Assembly: GCA_947424985.1 (NCBI GenBank)
Contig: CANDYN010000021.1
Coordinates: 1 to 12,217, forward strand
Reading direction: 5' to 3'
From: Rickettsiales bacterium
GTDB lineage: Bacteria > Pseudomonadota > Alphaproteobacteria > Rickettsiales > Deianiraeaceae
DNA: 12,217 bases
Positions within the stretch are counted from its first letter, which is position 1. Each line of letters begins with the position of its first letter. This document shows positions 1 to 5,941 of the stretch, in pieces. Under the pieces are notes generated by a model. The model was not told the DNA's origin, ran no database searches, and saw only the letters and a list, made by a program, of their open reading frames with translations. Made by a program: the position numbers and the translations under genes.

Positions 1-77
1 AGGTTTGATTTTTTGTAACAAATTTGAAATCATATAAAAAGCTATAATTTGCCAAATTAAAATCAAAAAATAATTAA

Positions 78-105
78 TTGCAATATAAAAAATACAATTT
101 ATAGT
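78..105 (+). promoter_or_regulatory. Candidate promoter of proS
   Basis: TTGCAA at 78-83 (4 of 6 matches to the -35 consensus) and TATAGT at 100-105 (5 of 6 to the -10 consensus) are separated by 16 nt. This would start transcription only about 14 nt before the proS ATG at 126. The rest of positions 1-125 is AT-rich, and I see no coding frame or clear hairpin in it. Confidence 0.45.
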
Positions 106-125
106 CAAAAAGACTGTAAAAATAT

Positions 126-1421
126 ATGAAAATAACAGAGTTTCACATACCAACGCTAAAAGAAACCCCTTCCGATGCAAGCATAATTTCACACCAGCTA
201 ATGCTAAGATCAGGAATGATAAGACAAATCGCGAGTGGACTTTATACTATTATGCCACTTGGAATGCGTGTTTTGCATAAAATAAGCAATATTATACGAA
301 AAGAACTCAATAAAATCGGTGGGTCTGAAGTTCTTTTTCCAATAGTTCAAAATAATGATATCTGGATAAAAAGCGGTAGAAGTGATGGATATTGCGGGCC
401 TGAAACCCTTAGAATGAAGGATAGAAATGGCGTAGATATGCTTTTTTCACCAACTGCCGAAGAAAGTGCAAATCTAATTTTTGAAATGGATGTTAAAAGC
501 TATAAGCAGCTTCCGGTCTGTTTTTATCAAATAAATACGAAATTTCGTGATGAAATACGCCCGAGATTTGGACTTATGAGATGCCGCGAATTTATAATGC
601 TCGACGCATACTCGTTTGACTTAACCGAAGAAGACGCAAAAAAAACCTACAATAATTATTTTAAAACATATCTTGAAATTTTTAAATCAATGGGGCTAAT
701 TGCCGTGCCTATGCGTGCAGCATCCGGTGAAATTGGAGGTGACTTAAGTCATGAATTTCATATAATTGCAAATACAGGAGAATCCGGAATTTTCTATGAT
801 AGAAAACTCGATGAAATCAGCGAGAATTTAGCAAATTTCGATCTTGATCAATTAAAAGATATTTACGCAAAAACAGATGAAGAGCATGACGAAAAAAACT
901 GCCCGGTGAATCCTGAAAATTTAATCTCAAAACGCGGAATTGAAGTTGGACATATATTCTACTATGGTGATAAATATACAAAAGAAATGAATATAAAAAT
1001 CCAAGATGGAAATGGAAAAATGATTAATCCGGTCGGAGGTTGCTATGGCATTGGGGTAACACGAATTATGGCTGCTGCAATTGAAGCAAACCACGATGAA
1101 CATGGAATAATTTGGAATAAATCAATAGCTCCATTTGACCTAGTTCTGATAAATTTATCGCCAAAAGATGAAAAAGTTACGACAAAGTGCAATGAAATCT
1201 ATGAAAAATTCAAAATAAATATTGATATCTTGTATGACAACTCTCAAAACTCAGCTGGACAAAAGCTAAACAATGCAGATTTAATCGGGATCCCATATCA
1301 AATAATTCTTGGCTCAAGATCTTTTGAAAATAACGAACTTGAAATAAAAAATCGTAAAACATCCGAAAAAACCATCGTTAAAATTGATAATTTACAAAAT
1401 ATTTTCGATTTCATCAAATAA
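126..1421 (+). CDS. proS: Prolyl-tRNA synthetase, short alphaproteobacterial type
   Basis: This is a class II aminoacyl-tRNA synthetase that charges tRNA-Pro with proline in the cytoplasm. Motif 1 lies around residues 29-75 (RSGMIRQIASGLY, then the GGSEVLFP stretch). Motif 2 lies around 139-162 (KFRDEIRPRFG, MRCREFIMLDAYSFD). Motif 3 lies at 304-320 (GGCYGIGVTRIMAAAIE). The CP...RGIEVGHIFYYGDKYT stretch (259-284) is typical of the family. The anticodon-binding domain spans about 335-431. At 431 aa it is much shorter than the roughly 570-aa E. coli enzyme because the editing (INS) domain between motifs 2 and 3 is absent; this compact form is usual in Rickettsiales and other alphaproteobacteria. 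The ATG start follows a short A-rich leader with no Shine-Dalgarno sequence. The stop is 66 nt before the next gene. Confidence 0.97.
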   Translation: MKITEFHIPTLKETPSDASIISHQLMLRSGMIRQIASGLYTIMPLGMRVLHKISNIIRKELNKIGGSEVLFPIVQNNDIWIKSGRSDGYCGPETLRMKDRNGVDMLFSPTAEESANLIFEMDVKSYKQLPVCFYQINTKFRDEIRPRFGLMRCREFIMLDAYSFDLTEEDAKKTYNNYFKTYLEIFKSMGLIAVPMRAASGEIGGDLSHEFHIIANTGESGIFYDRKLDEISENLANFDLDQLKDIYAKTDEEHDEKNCPVNPENLISKRGIEVGHIFYYGDKYTKEMNIKIQDGNGKMINPVGGCYGIGVTRIMAAAIEANHDEHGIIWNKSIAPFDLVLINLSPKDEKVTTKCNEIYEKFKINIDILYDNSQNSAGQKLNNADLIGIPYQIILGSRSFENNELEIKNRKTSEKTIVKIDNLQNIFDFIK

Positions 1422-1445
1422 TATTAATTTTTTACTTGCATATAA

Positions 1446-1476
1446 ATTTTCAATATATAGATTGTATATAGAAAAT
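1446..1476 (+). promoter_or_regulatory. 31-bp imperfect palindrome over the hxlR-family promoter
   Basis: The sequence from 1446 (ATTTTC...) to 1476 (...GAAAAT) is centred on A1461. Twelve of its 15 base pairs are complementary, with mismatches only at 1452/1470, 1458/1464 and 1460/1462. It covers a candidate -10 (TATATA, 1454-1459) that lies 17 nt from TTTACT (1431-1436), and it ends 11 nt before the ATG at 1488. This position and symmetry suit the operator of a dimeric winged-helix autoregulator. Binding is inferred, not shown. Confidence 0.5.
1452..1464 (+). repeat. 13-nt word shared with the transporter leader (copy 1)
   Basis: AATATATAGATTG occurs here at the centre of the palindrome upstream of the HxlR-family gene. 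It occurs again, identical and in the same + orientation, at 2833-2845, just upstream of the EamA transporter start. The match does not extend beyond 13 nt on either side. A common regulator-binding core would explain it; chance in AT-rich DNA is the alternative. Confidence 0.5.
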
Positions 1477-1487
1477 AGCCAATTTGT

Positions 1488-1856
1488 ATGTCCAAAGATA
1501 AATCTGAAAAATGTCCGGTTTTTTTAACCCTGAGTTTAATTGCGAATAAATGGGGTATCTGTATAATTGAAAACCTGCTCAAGGCAGAAAATCAAACCCT
1601 TCGTCCAACAAACCTTCAAAAGGCTATACACGGAATAACTCAAGTTGAACTAAGAAAACAATTGCTCGAATTTGAAAAGGCTGGAATCGTAACAAGAAAA
1701 GCTTATGCCGAAGTACCGCCACGCGTTGAATACAAGCTTACAGAGCTTGGATTATCTTTGATGAAACCCATTAATGAACTCTCCGATTGGTCAAAAGAAA
1801 ATGGCGAAATCGTGAAAAAGAATCGTGAAAAGTATAGCAAAATAAAAGCAGAGTAA
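1488..1856 (+). CDS. HxlR-family winged-helix transcriptional regulator
   Basis: This is a 122-aa DNA-binding protein, the usual length for the HxlR (MarR-like, dimeric winged-helix) family. Family landmarks appear in order: the N-terminal Cys-Pro pair (C9-P10), the KWG segment (21-23) opening the first helix, the recognition helix region with GITQVELRKQLLEFEKAG (49-66), the wing and its flank VPPRVEYKLTELG (76-88), and the C-terminal dimerisation helix with W101. C9 aligns with the N-terminal cysteine that senses electrophiles or redox state in some relatives such as YodB and QorR, so a redox role is possible. The protein has a Lys-rich tail. No RBS is visible. The gene converges with the transporter gene. 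Its promoter palindrome suggests autoregulation, and the shared 13-nt word suggests that the transporter is a target. Confidence 0.93.
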   Translation: MSKDKSEKCPVFLTLSLIANKWGICIIENLLKAENQTLRPTNLQKAIHGITQVELRKQLLEFEKAGIVTRKAYAEVPPRVEYKLTELGLSLMKPINELSDWSKENGEIVKKNREKYSKIKAE

Positions 1857-1914
1857 TATAATTCATTTATTGCCTCCGGATTTCTGCTTATGCAAGGACG
1901 ATATCAGGAAAAAA

Positions 1915-2820
1915 TTAGACCATAACCTTTGTTTTTCTCCCCAAAGCCTTTGACGAAAGCTTCGAAAAATTAACCTGTGATAGTATAATGGAAAATAATA
2001 TAATACTAACTCCAGCAATTTCGTGTGCATCAACTTTGTCACTGAGAAGTAAAATACCAAAAATAAATGCAAATATTACTTTTGAGAAATCAAGATTTTG
2101 TAAGCGAGATATTCCATTCTTGGCCAAGCTATAAGACTTAACCATTCCAAATAAAGAGATGGTTGTTATAATTATTACAACAAGAATTTCCCACTGTGTA
2201 AAGGCTTTTACGGTAAAGTTACCTGTGTGTGAAAAATATCCAATTGCAAAAAGTGAATAAAAAAAGTTCTCGTAAAACATAACTTGAAACACGCTTTTTT
2301 TTGCAAGATTCCTGGTTCCTATATGCACAGTTGCCTTAAATGCCATGTGTAAAAACAGTATTACATAATATATATTATTTATCTCTATTTTTTCCCAGAC
2401 ATAAATACAAGCTCCAATAAAAGATAAGCCAGCAAAGAGCCAGTGCTTTAAAAACATCTTTTCTCGTAAAAAGAGTGAGGCAAAAAGCATAACCAAAAAC
2501 GGCGTTGCATGAGTTATTACGACCGCATCACGAGGTTCGATATACTGTATACAATACATTTTCGCAACGGCAGCAAGCATCGCAGCTGACAGAATTAAAT
2601 TAACCGGTTTAAATACATGAAGGAAAAGTTTTTCCCTCCAAATATATCTCACAAAAACTATATTGTATGCAATAAAAACTCCAACATTCATATAAGCCGC
2701 TATTTCTAAAGTTTTCATTCCGGTTTTAACCGAAAAAAACTTTATTAGGGTATATAAAAGTGCATTAAAAAATGTGAAAACTAAATATAAAAATACGTCC
2801 GGTGAAAGTAATTTATTCAT
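1915..2820 (-). CDS. EamA-family (DMT superfamily) transporter
   Basis: This is an integral inner-membrane carrier of 301 aa with about ten hydrophobic helices arranged as two EamA repeats. The end of repeat 1 is around residues 98-142 (counting from the GTG codon described below), with the signature THATPFLVMLFASLFLREK. The end of repeat 2 is around 237-281 and keeps the less conserved LDFSKVIFAFIFGILLLSDK. Family members export or import metabolites such as S-adenosylmethionine (in Rickettsia), amino acids or drugs; the substrate here cannot be read from sequence. I take the ATG at 2820. An in-frame GTG at 2821-2823 immediately precedes it and would add one residue, and neither has a clear Shine-Dalgarno sequence. 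It lies 50 nt downstream of atpX and may be read from the same transcript, but the leader also holds the 13-nt word found in the HxlR-family promoter. Confidence 0.9.
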   Translation of the reverse strand: MNKLLSPDVFLYLVFTFFNALLYTLIKFFSVKTGMKTLEIAAYMNVGVFIAYNIVFVRYIWREKLFLHVFKPVNLILSAAMLAAVAKMYCIQYIEPRDAVVITHATPFLVMLFASLFLREKMFLKHWLFAGLSFIGACIYVWEKIEINNIYYVILFLHMAFKATVHIGTRNLAKKSVFQVMFYENFFYSLFAIGYFSHTGNFTVKAFTQWEILVVIIITTISLFGMVKSYSLAKNGISRLQNLDFSKVIFAFIFGILLLSDKVDAHEIAGVSIILFSIILSQVNFSKLSSKALGRKTKVMV

Positions 2821-2832
2821 CACAAAAAGGAA

Positions 2833-2845
2833 AATATATAGATTG
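2833..2845 (+). repeat. 13-nt word shared with the hxlR-family promoter (copy 2)
   Basis: This is AATATATAGATTG, identical to 1452-1464. It sits 9 nt upstream of the transporter's possible GTG start (2823) and within the 50-nt gap after atpX. The flanks do not form the long palindrome seen at the first copy. Confidence 0.45.
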
Positions 2846-2873
2846 AACTTGTAATGCAGGATATAATTTTAAA

Positions 2874-3329
2874 CTAACTATCGCGCGCATCTGACATTGA
2901 AATTTTTGAAACACTAGCATGCTTTGACGCTATGATACCACGTATATCCGGAATTGAAAGATTCAATATCTCAGAGATCTCCGAAACACTTGACTTCATA
3001 TCAAAATATTTCGCCTTATAATATTTCGATAAACGTGTATCAATATCTGCTCTTTTTTCAAGCAAAGTCTTTGAAGCTGCGGCTTGTAAGTTATTTATAT
3101 TGTCATTTCTATCGGAATGTATTTTCGAAATTAAGTTCACAATTTCAGAAGATTTTTCCTCACAAGCTTTAATGTTTTTAACTAAATTTGACAAAACCTC
3201 CTCGCGAAATGCAAGCGTTTTTTCTATGTTTCTTGAAGCAAATTTTGCAACAGATATATAAAAAATTGAAAACGATACCAAGAACCAAAAGGCATTTGAT
3301 ATGTAAAATGTAAAATCAAGCTGTGGCAC
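2874..3329 (-). CDS. atpX: ATP synthase F0 subunit b' (AtpX/AtpF')
   Basis: This is a peripheral-stalk subunit of the F1F0 ATP synthase, a membrane-anchored dimer partner of subunit b that tethers F1 to F0. The protein is 151 aa: a single transmembrane helix at about residues 8-28, then a charged helical or coiled-coil stretch to about residue 140. The open frame runs further upstream inside atpE, but I place the start at the GTG at 3329. It shares one base with the atpE stop (TAGTG), which suggests coupled translation, and it yields the N-terminus MPQLDF, which is characteristic of alphaproteobacterial b' rather than b. No gene for subunit b follows it; the next gene is a transporter. The tail (SMSDARDS) is not a conserved feature I recognise. 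Confidence 0.88.
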   Translation of the reverse strand: MPQLDFTFYISNAFWFLVSFSIFYISVAKFASRNIEKTLAFREEVLSNLVKNIKACEEKSSEIVNLISKIHSDRNDNINNLQAAASKTLLEKRADIDTRLSKYYKAKYFDMKSSVSEISEILNLSIPDIRGIIASKHASVSKISMSDARDS

Positions 3330-3559
3330 TATTTTACAACAAATAACAATAAGAATATAACAACAAGGGCAAAAAGACCCATAGCCTCGCAAAGCCCTGC
3401 ACCGACATATATGTATTTGGATATTTTACTTTCAGACTCAGGATTTCTTGAGATTCCACCAAGTGCAGATGAGAAGATCATGGCAACAGATATCGCCGCA
3501 CAACACATAACAAGTCCAAGCACGCCAACGGCTATATATTTCATTGAAATAGCATCCAT
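3329..3559 (-). CDS. atpE: ATP synthase F0 subunit c
   Basis: This is the proteolipid that forms the proton-driven rotor ring of F1F0 ATP synthase. The 76-aa protein is a hairpin of two hydrophobic helices joined by the polar loop with the conserved R38-N39-P40. The ion-carrying carboxylate is E58 in the second helix (CEAMGLF). I start at the ATG at 3559 (MDAISMKYIAVG), which matches alphaproteobacterial AtpE; the open frame would reach a TTG five codons earlier. AGAGG lies 15 nt upstream of this ATG, rather far for a ribosome site. In helix 1 the usual glycine-rich motif is replaced by other small residues (C20, A22, S24, A26). No subunit a gene precedes it; cydA lies upstream on the same strand. 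Confidence 0.95.
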   Translation of the reverse strand: MDAISMKYIAVGVLGLVMCCAAISVAMIFSSALGGISRNPESESKISKYIYVGAGLCEAMGLFALVVIFLLLFVVK

Positions 3560-3577
3560 AAAGCAATAAAACAACCT

Positions 3578-3664
3578 CTAGTTAATTAGAAAACATAAAA
3601 TATTATTTGCAAGCATTATTTTATTTTTTCGTACAACCTTTACAATTCCAGCTTCCATACTCAT
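3578..3664 (-). CDS. Possible 28-codon ORF between cydA and atpE
   Basis: An ATG one base after the cydA stop opens a 28-codon frame (MSMEAGIVKVVRKNKIMLAN, then NILCFLIN) that ends 18 nt before the atpE ATG. It is a basic peptide with a short hydrophobic tail. It does not resemble CydX, which begins with a MWYF-like transmembrane helix. I report it because it fills the gap between two co-oriented genes with such tight spacing, but it could easily be chance. Confidence 0.2.
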   Translation of the reverse strand: MSMEAGIVKVVRKNKIMLANNILCFLIN

Positions 3665-3665
3665 T

Positions 3666-5054
3666 TTAAGCATGATCAAAGCTAATACCTTTTTTAACTG
3701 TAATATAAATATATCTAACCAATATAACACTAATCGCAGCGTAAAGTATTAGGGTAAAAGATATACCAAAAATAACCGAAACAGCGTCAAGATTTGGCGT
3801 AATTGCTTCTTTCGAGCGTAAAATTCCATAAACAACCCATGGTTGACGCCCAACCTCTGTAACATACCAGCCGCAAATAGTTGCAATTGCTCCAATCGGA
3901 ATACACCAGATCGAAATATTTGTCATAATTTTATGAATCGGAGCCATCAATTTATGACATTTGATACCCTCCTGCTCTTTCGTTAAATTTTCGGAATACC
4001 CAAGTCCAATCTTATTTCTTCTCGACGCAGAAACGCCCCAAATTCCAATTAAAATCATGACCAGTCCACAGCCTACCATAATCCTAAAACAAAAAAATGG
4101 TAAAAGAACGGGCGGACGATCTTCGTCCTTAAAATCATTTAAAGCCGGTAAATCACCGTCCAAAGTATGAGTCAAAAGAATACTCCCAAGACGAGGAATT
4201 GTAATCTCATAATCATTTCTTCGTTCTTTTTCATTTGGAATTCCAAACAAAACAATCGGTTGTCCATTTCCGCCTTTTTCATTCTCCCAATGCCCTTCAA
4301 GTGCTGCAATTTTTGCCGGTTGGTATTTTAAAGTGTGTAGTCCATGTAAATCCCCAAGAAAAACCTGCAAAATAGACGTAAAAAGCAAAACATAAGCAGA
4401 AATTTTTGCGGAAATTTTTGCAAAATCTTTATCCTTGTTATGTTTTATCATATACACAGAAATCCCAAACATCAAAACACTTCCGGTCATAATTGCGGCA
4501 TTTGTCATGTGCAAAAACTTATATGGAAATGAAGGATTAAAGATTATTTTATACCAATCTTTTGCAATTAAAATCCCATTTTCAATAGCATATCCATCCG
4601 GTGTTTGCATAAAAGAATTCGCGGAAAGTATCCAAAATGCAGAAAGCATAGTCCCAATCGCAACGCAAAAAGTCGCGAATAAATGAGCTTTTTTGGAAAC
4701 TTTTTTCCACCCAAAAAGCATGACCCCAAGAAAAGATGCCTCAAGAAAAAATGCAGTTAAAACCTCAAAAGATAAAAGTGGTCCAAGTATATTCCCACCT
4801 ATGTCAATTAACTTTGAAAAAGTAAGCCCAAACATAAAGGACATCATAATCCCTGTAACAACCCCAACTCCAAATAACATCGCAAAAATCCTCGTCCAAA
4901 ACTTGCATAATTTTAAATATTTTTCATCTCCGGTTTTGACATAAATCGATTCCATAATCAAAATAAGCCAAGAAAGCCCAATGTTTATCGCGGGAAAAAC
5001 AATGTGAAATGTAATCGCAAGGGCAAAATATATCCTGGCAAGCATGAATTCCAT
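3666..5054 (-). CDS. cydA: Cytochrome bd ubiquinol oxidase subunit I
   Basis: This is the heme-bearing subunit of the bd-type terminal oxidase. It oxidises quinol and reduces oxygen to water in the inner membrane with high oxygen affinity. Family residues are present: heme ligands H17, H182 and M326 (FRIMVG); proton-path glutamates E97 and E105 (FEVLTAFFLEASFLG); quinol-site K248 and E253 (QPAKIAALEGHWE); and the GRQPW motif at 402-406. At 462 aa it is shorter than the roughly 520-aa E. coli protein, consistent with a short Q-loop form. Start: ATG at 5054 (MEFMLAR); ATG at 5045 is an alternative. A good promoter lies upstream. Unusually, cydB does not follow; atpE does, after 106 nt. Confidence 0.96.
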   Translation of the reverse strand: MEFMLARIYFALAITFHIVFPAINIGLSWLILIMESIYVKTGDEKYLKLCKFWTRIFAMLFGVGVVTGIMMSFMFGLTFSKLIDIGGNILGPLLSFEVLTAFFLEASFLGVMLFGWKKVSKKAHLFATFCVAIGTMLSAFWILSANSFMQTPDGYAIENGILIAKDWYKIIFNPSFPYKFLHMTNAAIMTGSVLMFGISVYMIKHNKDKDFAKISAKISAYVLLFTSILQVFLGDLHGLHTLKYQPAKIAALEGHWENEKGGNGQPIVLFGIPNEKERRNDYEITIPRLGSILLTHTLDGDLPALNDFKDEDRPPVLLPFFCFRIMVGCGLVMILIGIWGVSASRRNKIGLGYSENLTKEQEGIKCHKLMAPIHKIMTNISIWCIPIGAIATICGWYVTEVGRQPWVVYGILRSKEAITPNLDAVSVIFGISFTLILYAAISVILVRYIYITVKKGISFDHA

Positions 5055-5076
5055 AATAGAATATTAAATATTGTTG

Positions 5077-5104
5077 ACTCTAAAAGGGAAAATTATGTTG
5101 TCAA
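5077..5104 (-). promoter_or_regulatory. Candidate cydA promoter
   Basis: On the minus strand, a perfect TTGACA (5099-5104) is followed after 16 nt by TAGAGT (5077-5082, 4 of 6 matches to the -10 consensus). It lies 22 nt before the cydA ATG. A hairpin-forming inverted repeat abuts the -35 box. Confidence 0.55.
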
Positions 5105-5125
5105 GTTTTTTATGTTTAAAAACTT
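5103..5125. repeat. 8-bp inverted repeat beside the cydA -35 box
   Basis: AAGTTTTT (5103-5110) and AAAAACTT (5118-5125) are perfectly complementary across a 7-nt loop. The left arm overlaps the end of the cydA -35 element. It could be an operator for an oxygen- or redox-responsive repressor; I do not recognise an FNR or ArcA consensus in it. Confidence 0.35.
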
Positions 5126-5150
5126 AATTAATTTCCCTCTTGCAATTTAT

Positions 5151-5180
5151 TTTAAATCCCGTATAAGTTTGCTTTATAAT
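5151..5180 (+). promoter_or_regulatory. Candidate promoter of the unknown gene at 5189
   Basis: A perfect TATAAT (5175-5180) is preceded, 18 nt away, by TTTAAA (5151-5156, 4 of 6 matches to the -35 consensus). The -10 ends only 8 nt before the ATG at 5189, so the transcript would begin at or just before that codon. Confidence 0.5.
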
Positions 5181-5188
5181 TTTAACTT

Positions 5189-5881
5189 ATGGAGCAATCA
5201 AAAGACCCAATGAGTATCTCAAGAGAAGTATGGAAAAGACGTATTTTGAAAGATGTTGCTAAATTGCCTCAGTCTACTGAGTATAAAGGACTTACATGGA
5301 TAAAGAACGTCGAGGCACTGGTAAATTTTGAAAATATAGAAGAGCTATTATATGATTACAACCCTACTGACGATAATCTTTTTTTTAGGGATGTGATATC
5401 TTTGATATGTCATAGTATAAAGCAACAAATGCTTGATGATCAAAGACTTGTAAACGGTATTCAAGCCTTGAGAAAGATACCCCTGCTTATGAAACGAGAG
5501 GAAATTGATCATGAAATTGTTGAATTTTTGGTATTGAAATATGTTAACAAACCAAGTATTTCTAATATGAATTTTGATAATCTAGTCAAGCAATATATAG
5601 GAGAAAATCCATCTGATGAACAAAAACAAGGTTTTAAAATTATCTATACTGCAGCACAGAATGAGATAATAAGATGTCGAAAAGAGTATTTCAAAAAAGA
5701 ACAGCTTAAACAAGAAAATAAAGAAGGATTACCGGTAGAAAAGAAGGGTAATACTTATGCACATGGTATATATTCAAAGAAAGATCTAAGTGGCAATTCT
5801 CAAAAGGAAAGGGGGCAGCTGAATGAACACAAAAACCAACAAAATAAAAAGGAAAAGGGTTTGTGTTGCACCATGTATTAA
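5189..5881 (+). CDS. Hypothetical protein with C-terminal double cysteine
   Basis: I do not recognise this 230-aa protein. It has no signal peptide or membrane helix and looks largely helical. Residues 1-170 form a plausible folded region with alternating hydrophobic and charged stretches. Residues 165-224 are rich in Lys, Glu, Gln and Asn and are probably flexible. The end reads KKEKGLCCTMY (220-230), a basic patch followed by C226-C227 and three residues, as in eukaryotic CCXXX prenylation tails. A secreted effector is a possibility, given a charged C-terminus and a likely host-associated organism, but nothing in the sequence proves secretion. Start: ATG at 5189 sits 8 nt after a perfect -10 box, so the mRNA may be leaderless; the in-frame ATG at 5210 is the alternative. 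It stands alone, divergent from cydA. Confidence 0.75.
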   Translation: MEQSKDPMSISREVWKRRILKDVAKLPQSTEYKGLTWIKNVEALVNFENIEELLYDYNPTDDNLFFRDVISLICHSIKQQMLDDQRLVNGIQALRKIPLLMKREEIDHEIVEFLVLKYVNKPSISNMNFDNLVKQYIGENPSDEQKQGFKIIYTAAQNEIIRCRKEYFKKEQLKQENKEGLPVEKKGNTYAHGIYSKKDLSGNSQKERGQLNEHKNQQNKKEKGLCCTMY

Positions 5882-5898
5882 ACTTTACGCCACCTACT

Positions 5899-5930
5899 TC
5901 CTCACAAAAAATGAAGATGAGAGGATTTTT
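5899..5930 (+). terminator. Weak possible terminator after the unknown gene
   Basis: TCCTC (5899-5903) can pair with GAGGA (5921-5925), directly followed by TTTTT (5926-5930). The stem is only 5 bp and the loop is 17 nt, so this is marginal. It lies in the 60-nt gap between two convergent genes. Confidence 0.22.
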
Positions 5931-5941
5931 AACCGCTCATG

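Noticed and set aside
1857..1914. Terminator between the regulator and transporter genes
   Set aside because: I found no stem of useful length followed by a T-run on either strand in this gap.
1863..2072. Minus-strand frame overlapping the end of the transporter gene
   Set aside because: It is a shadow in another frame of the transporter's coding sequence, with no start signal and no recognisable product.
3961..4944. Three plus-strand frames antisense to cydA
   Set aside because: They lie wholly within a well-supported, conserved cydA and their translations show no family features.
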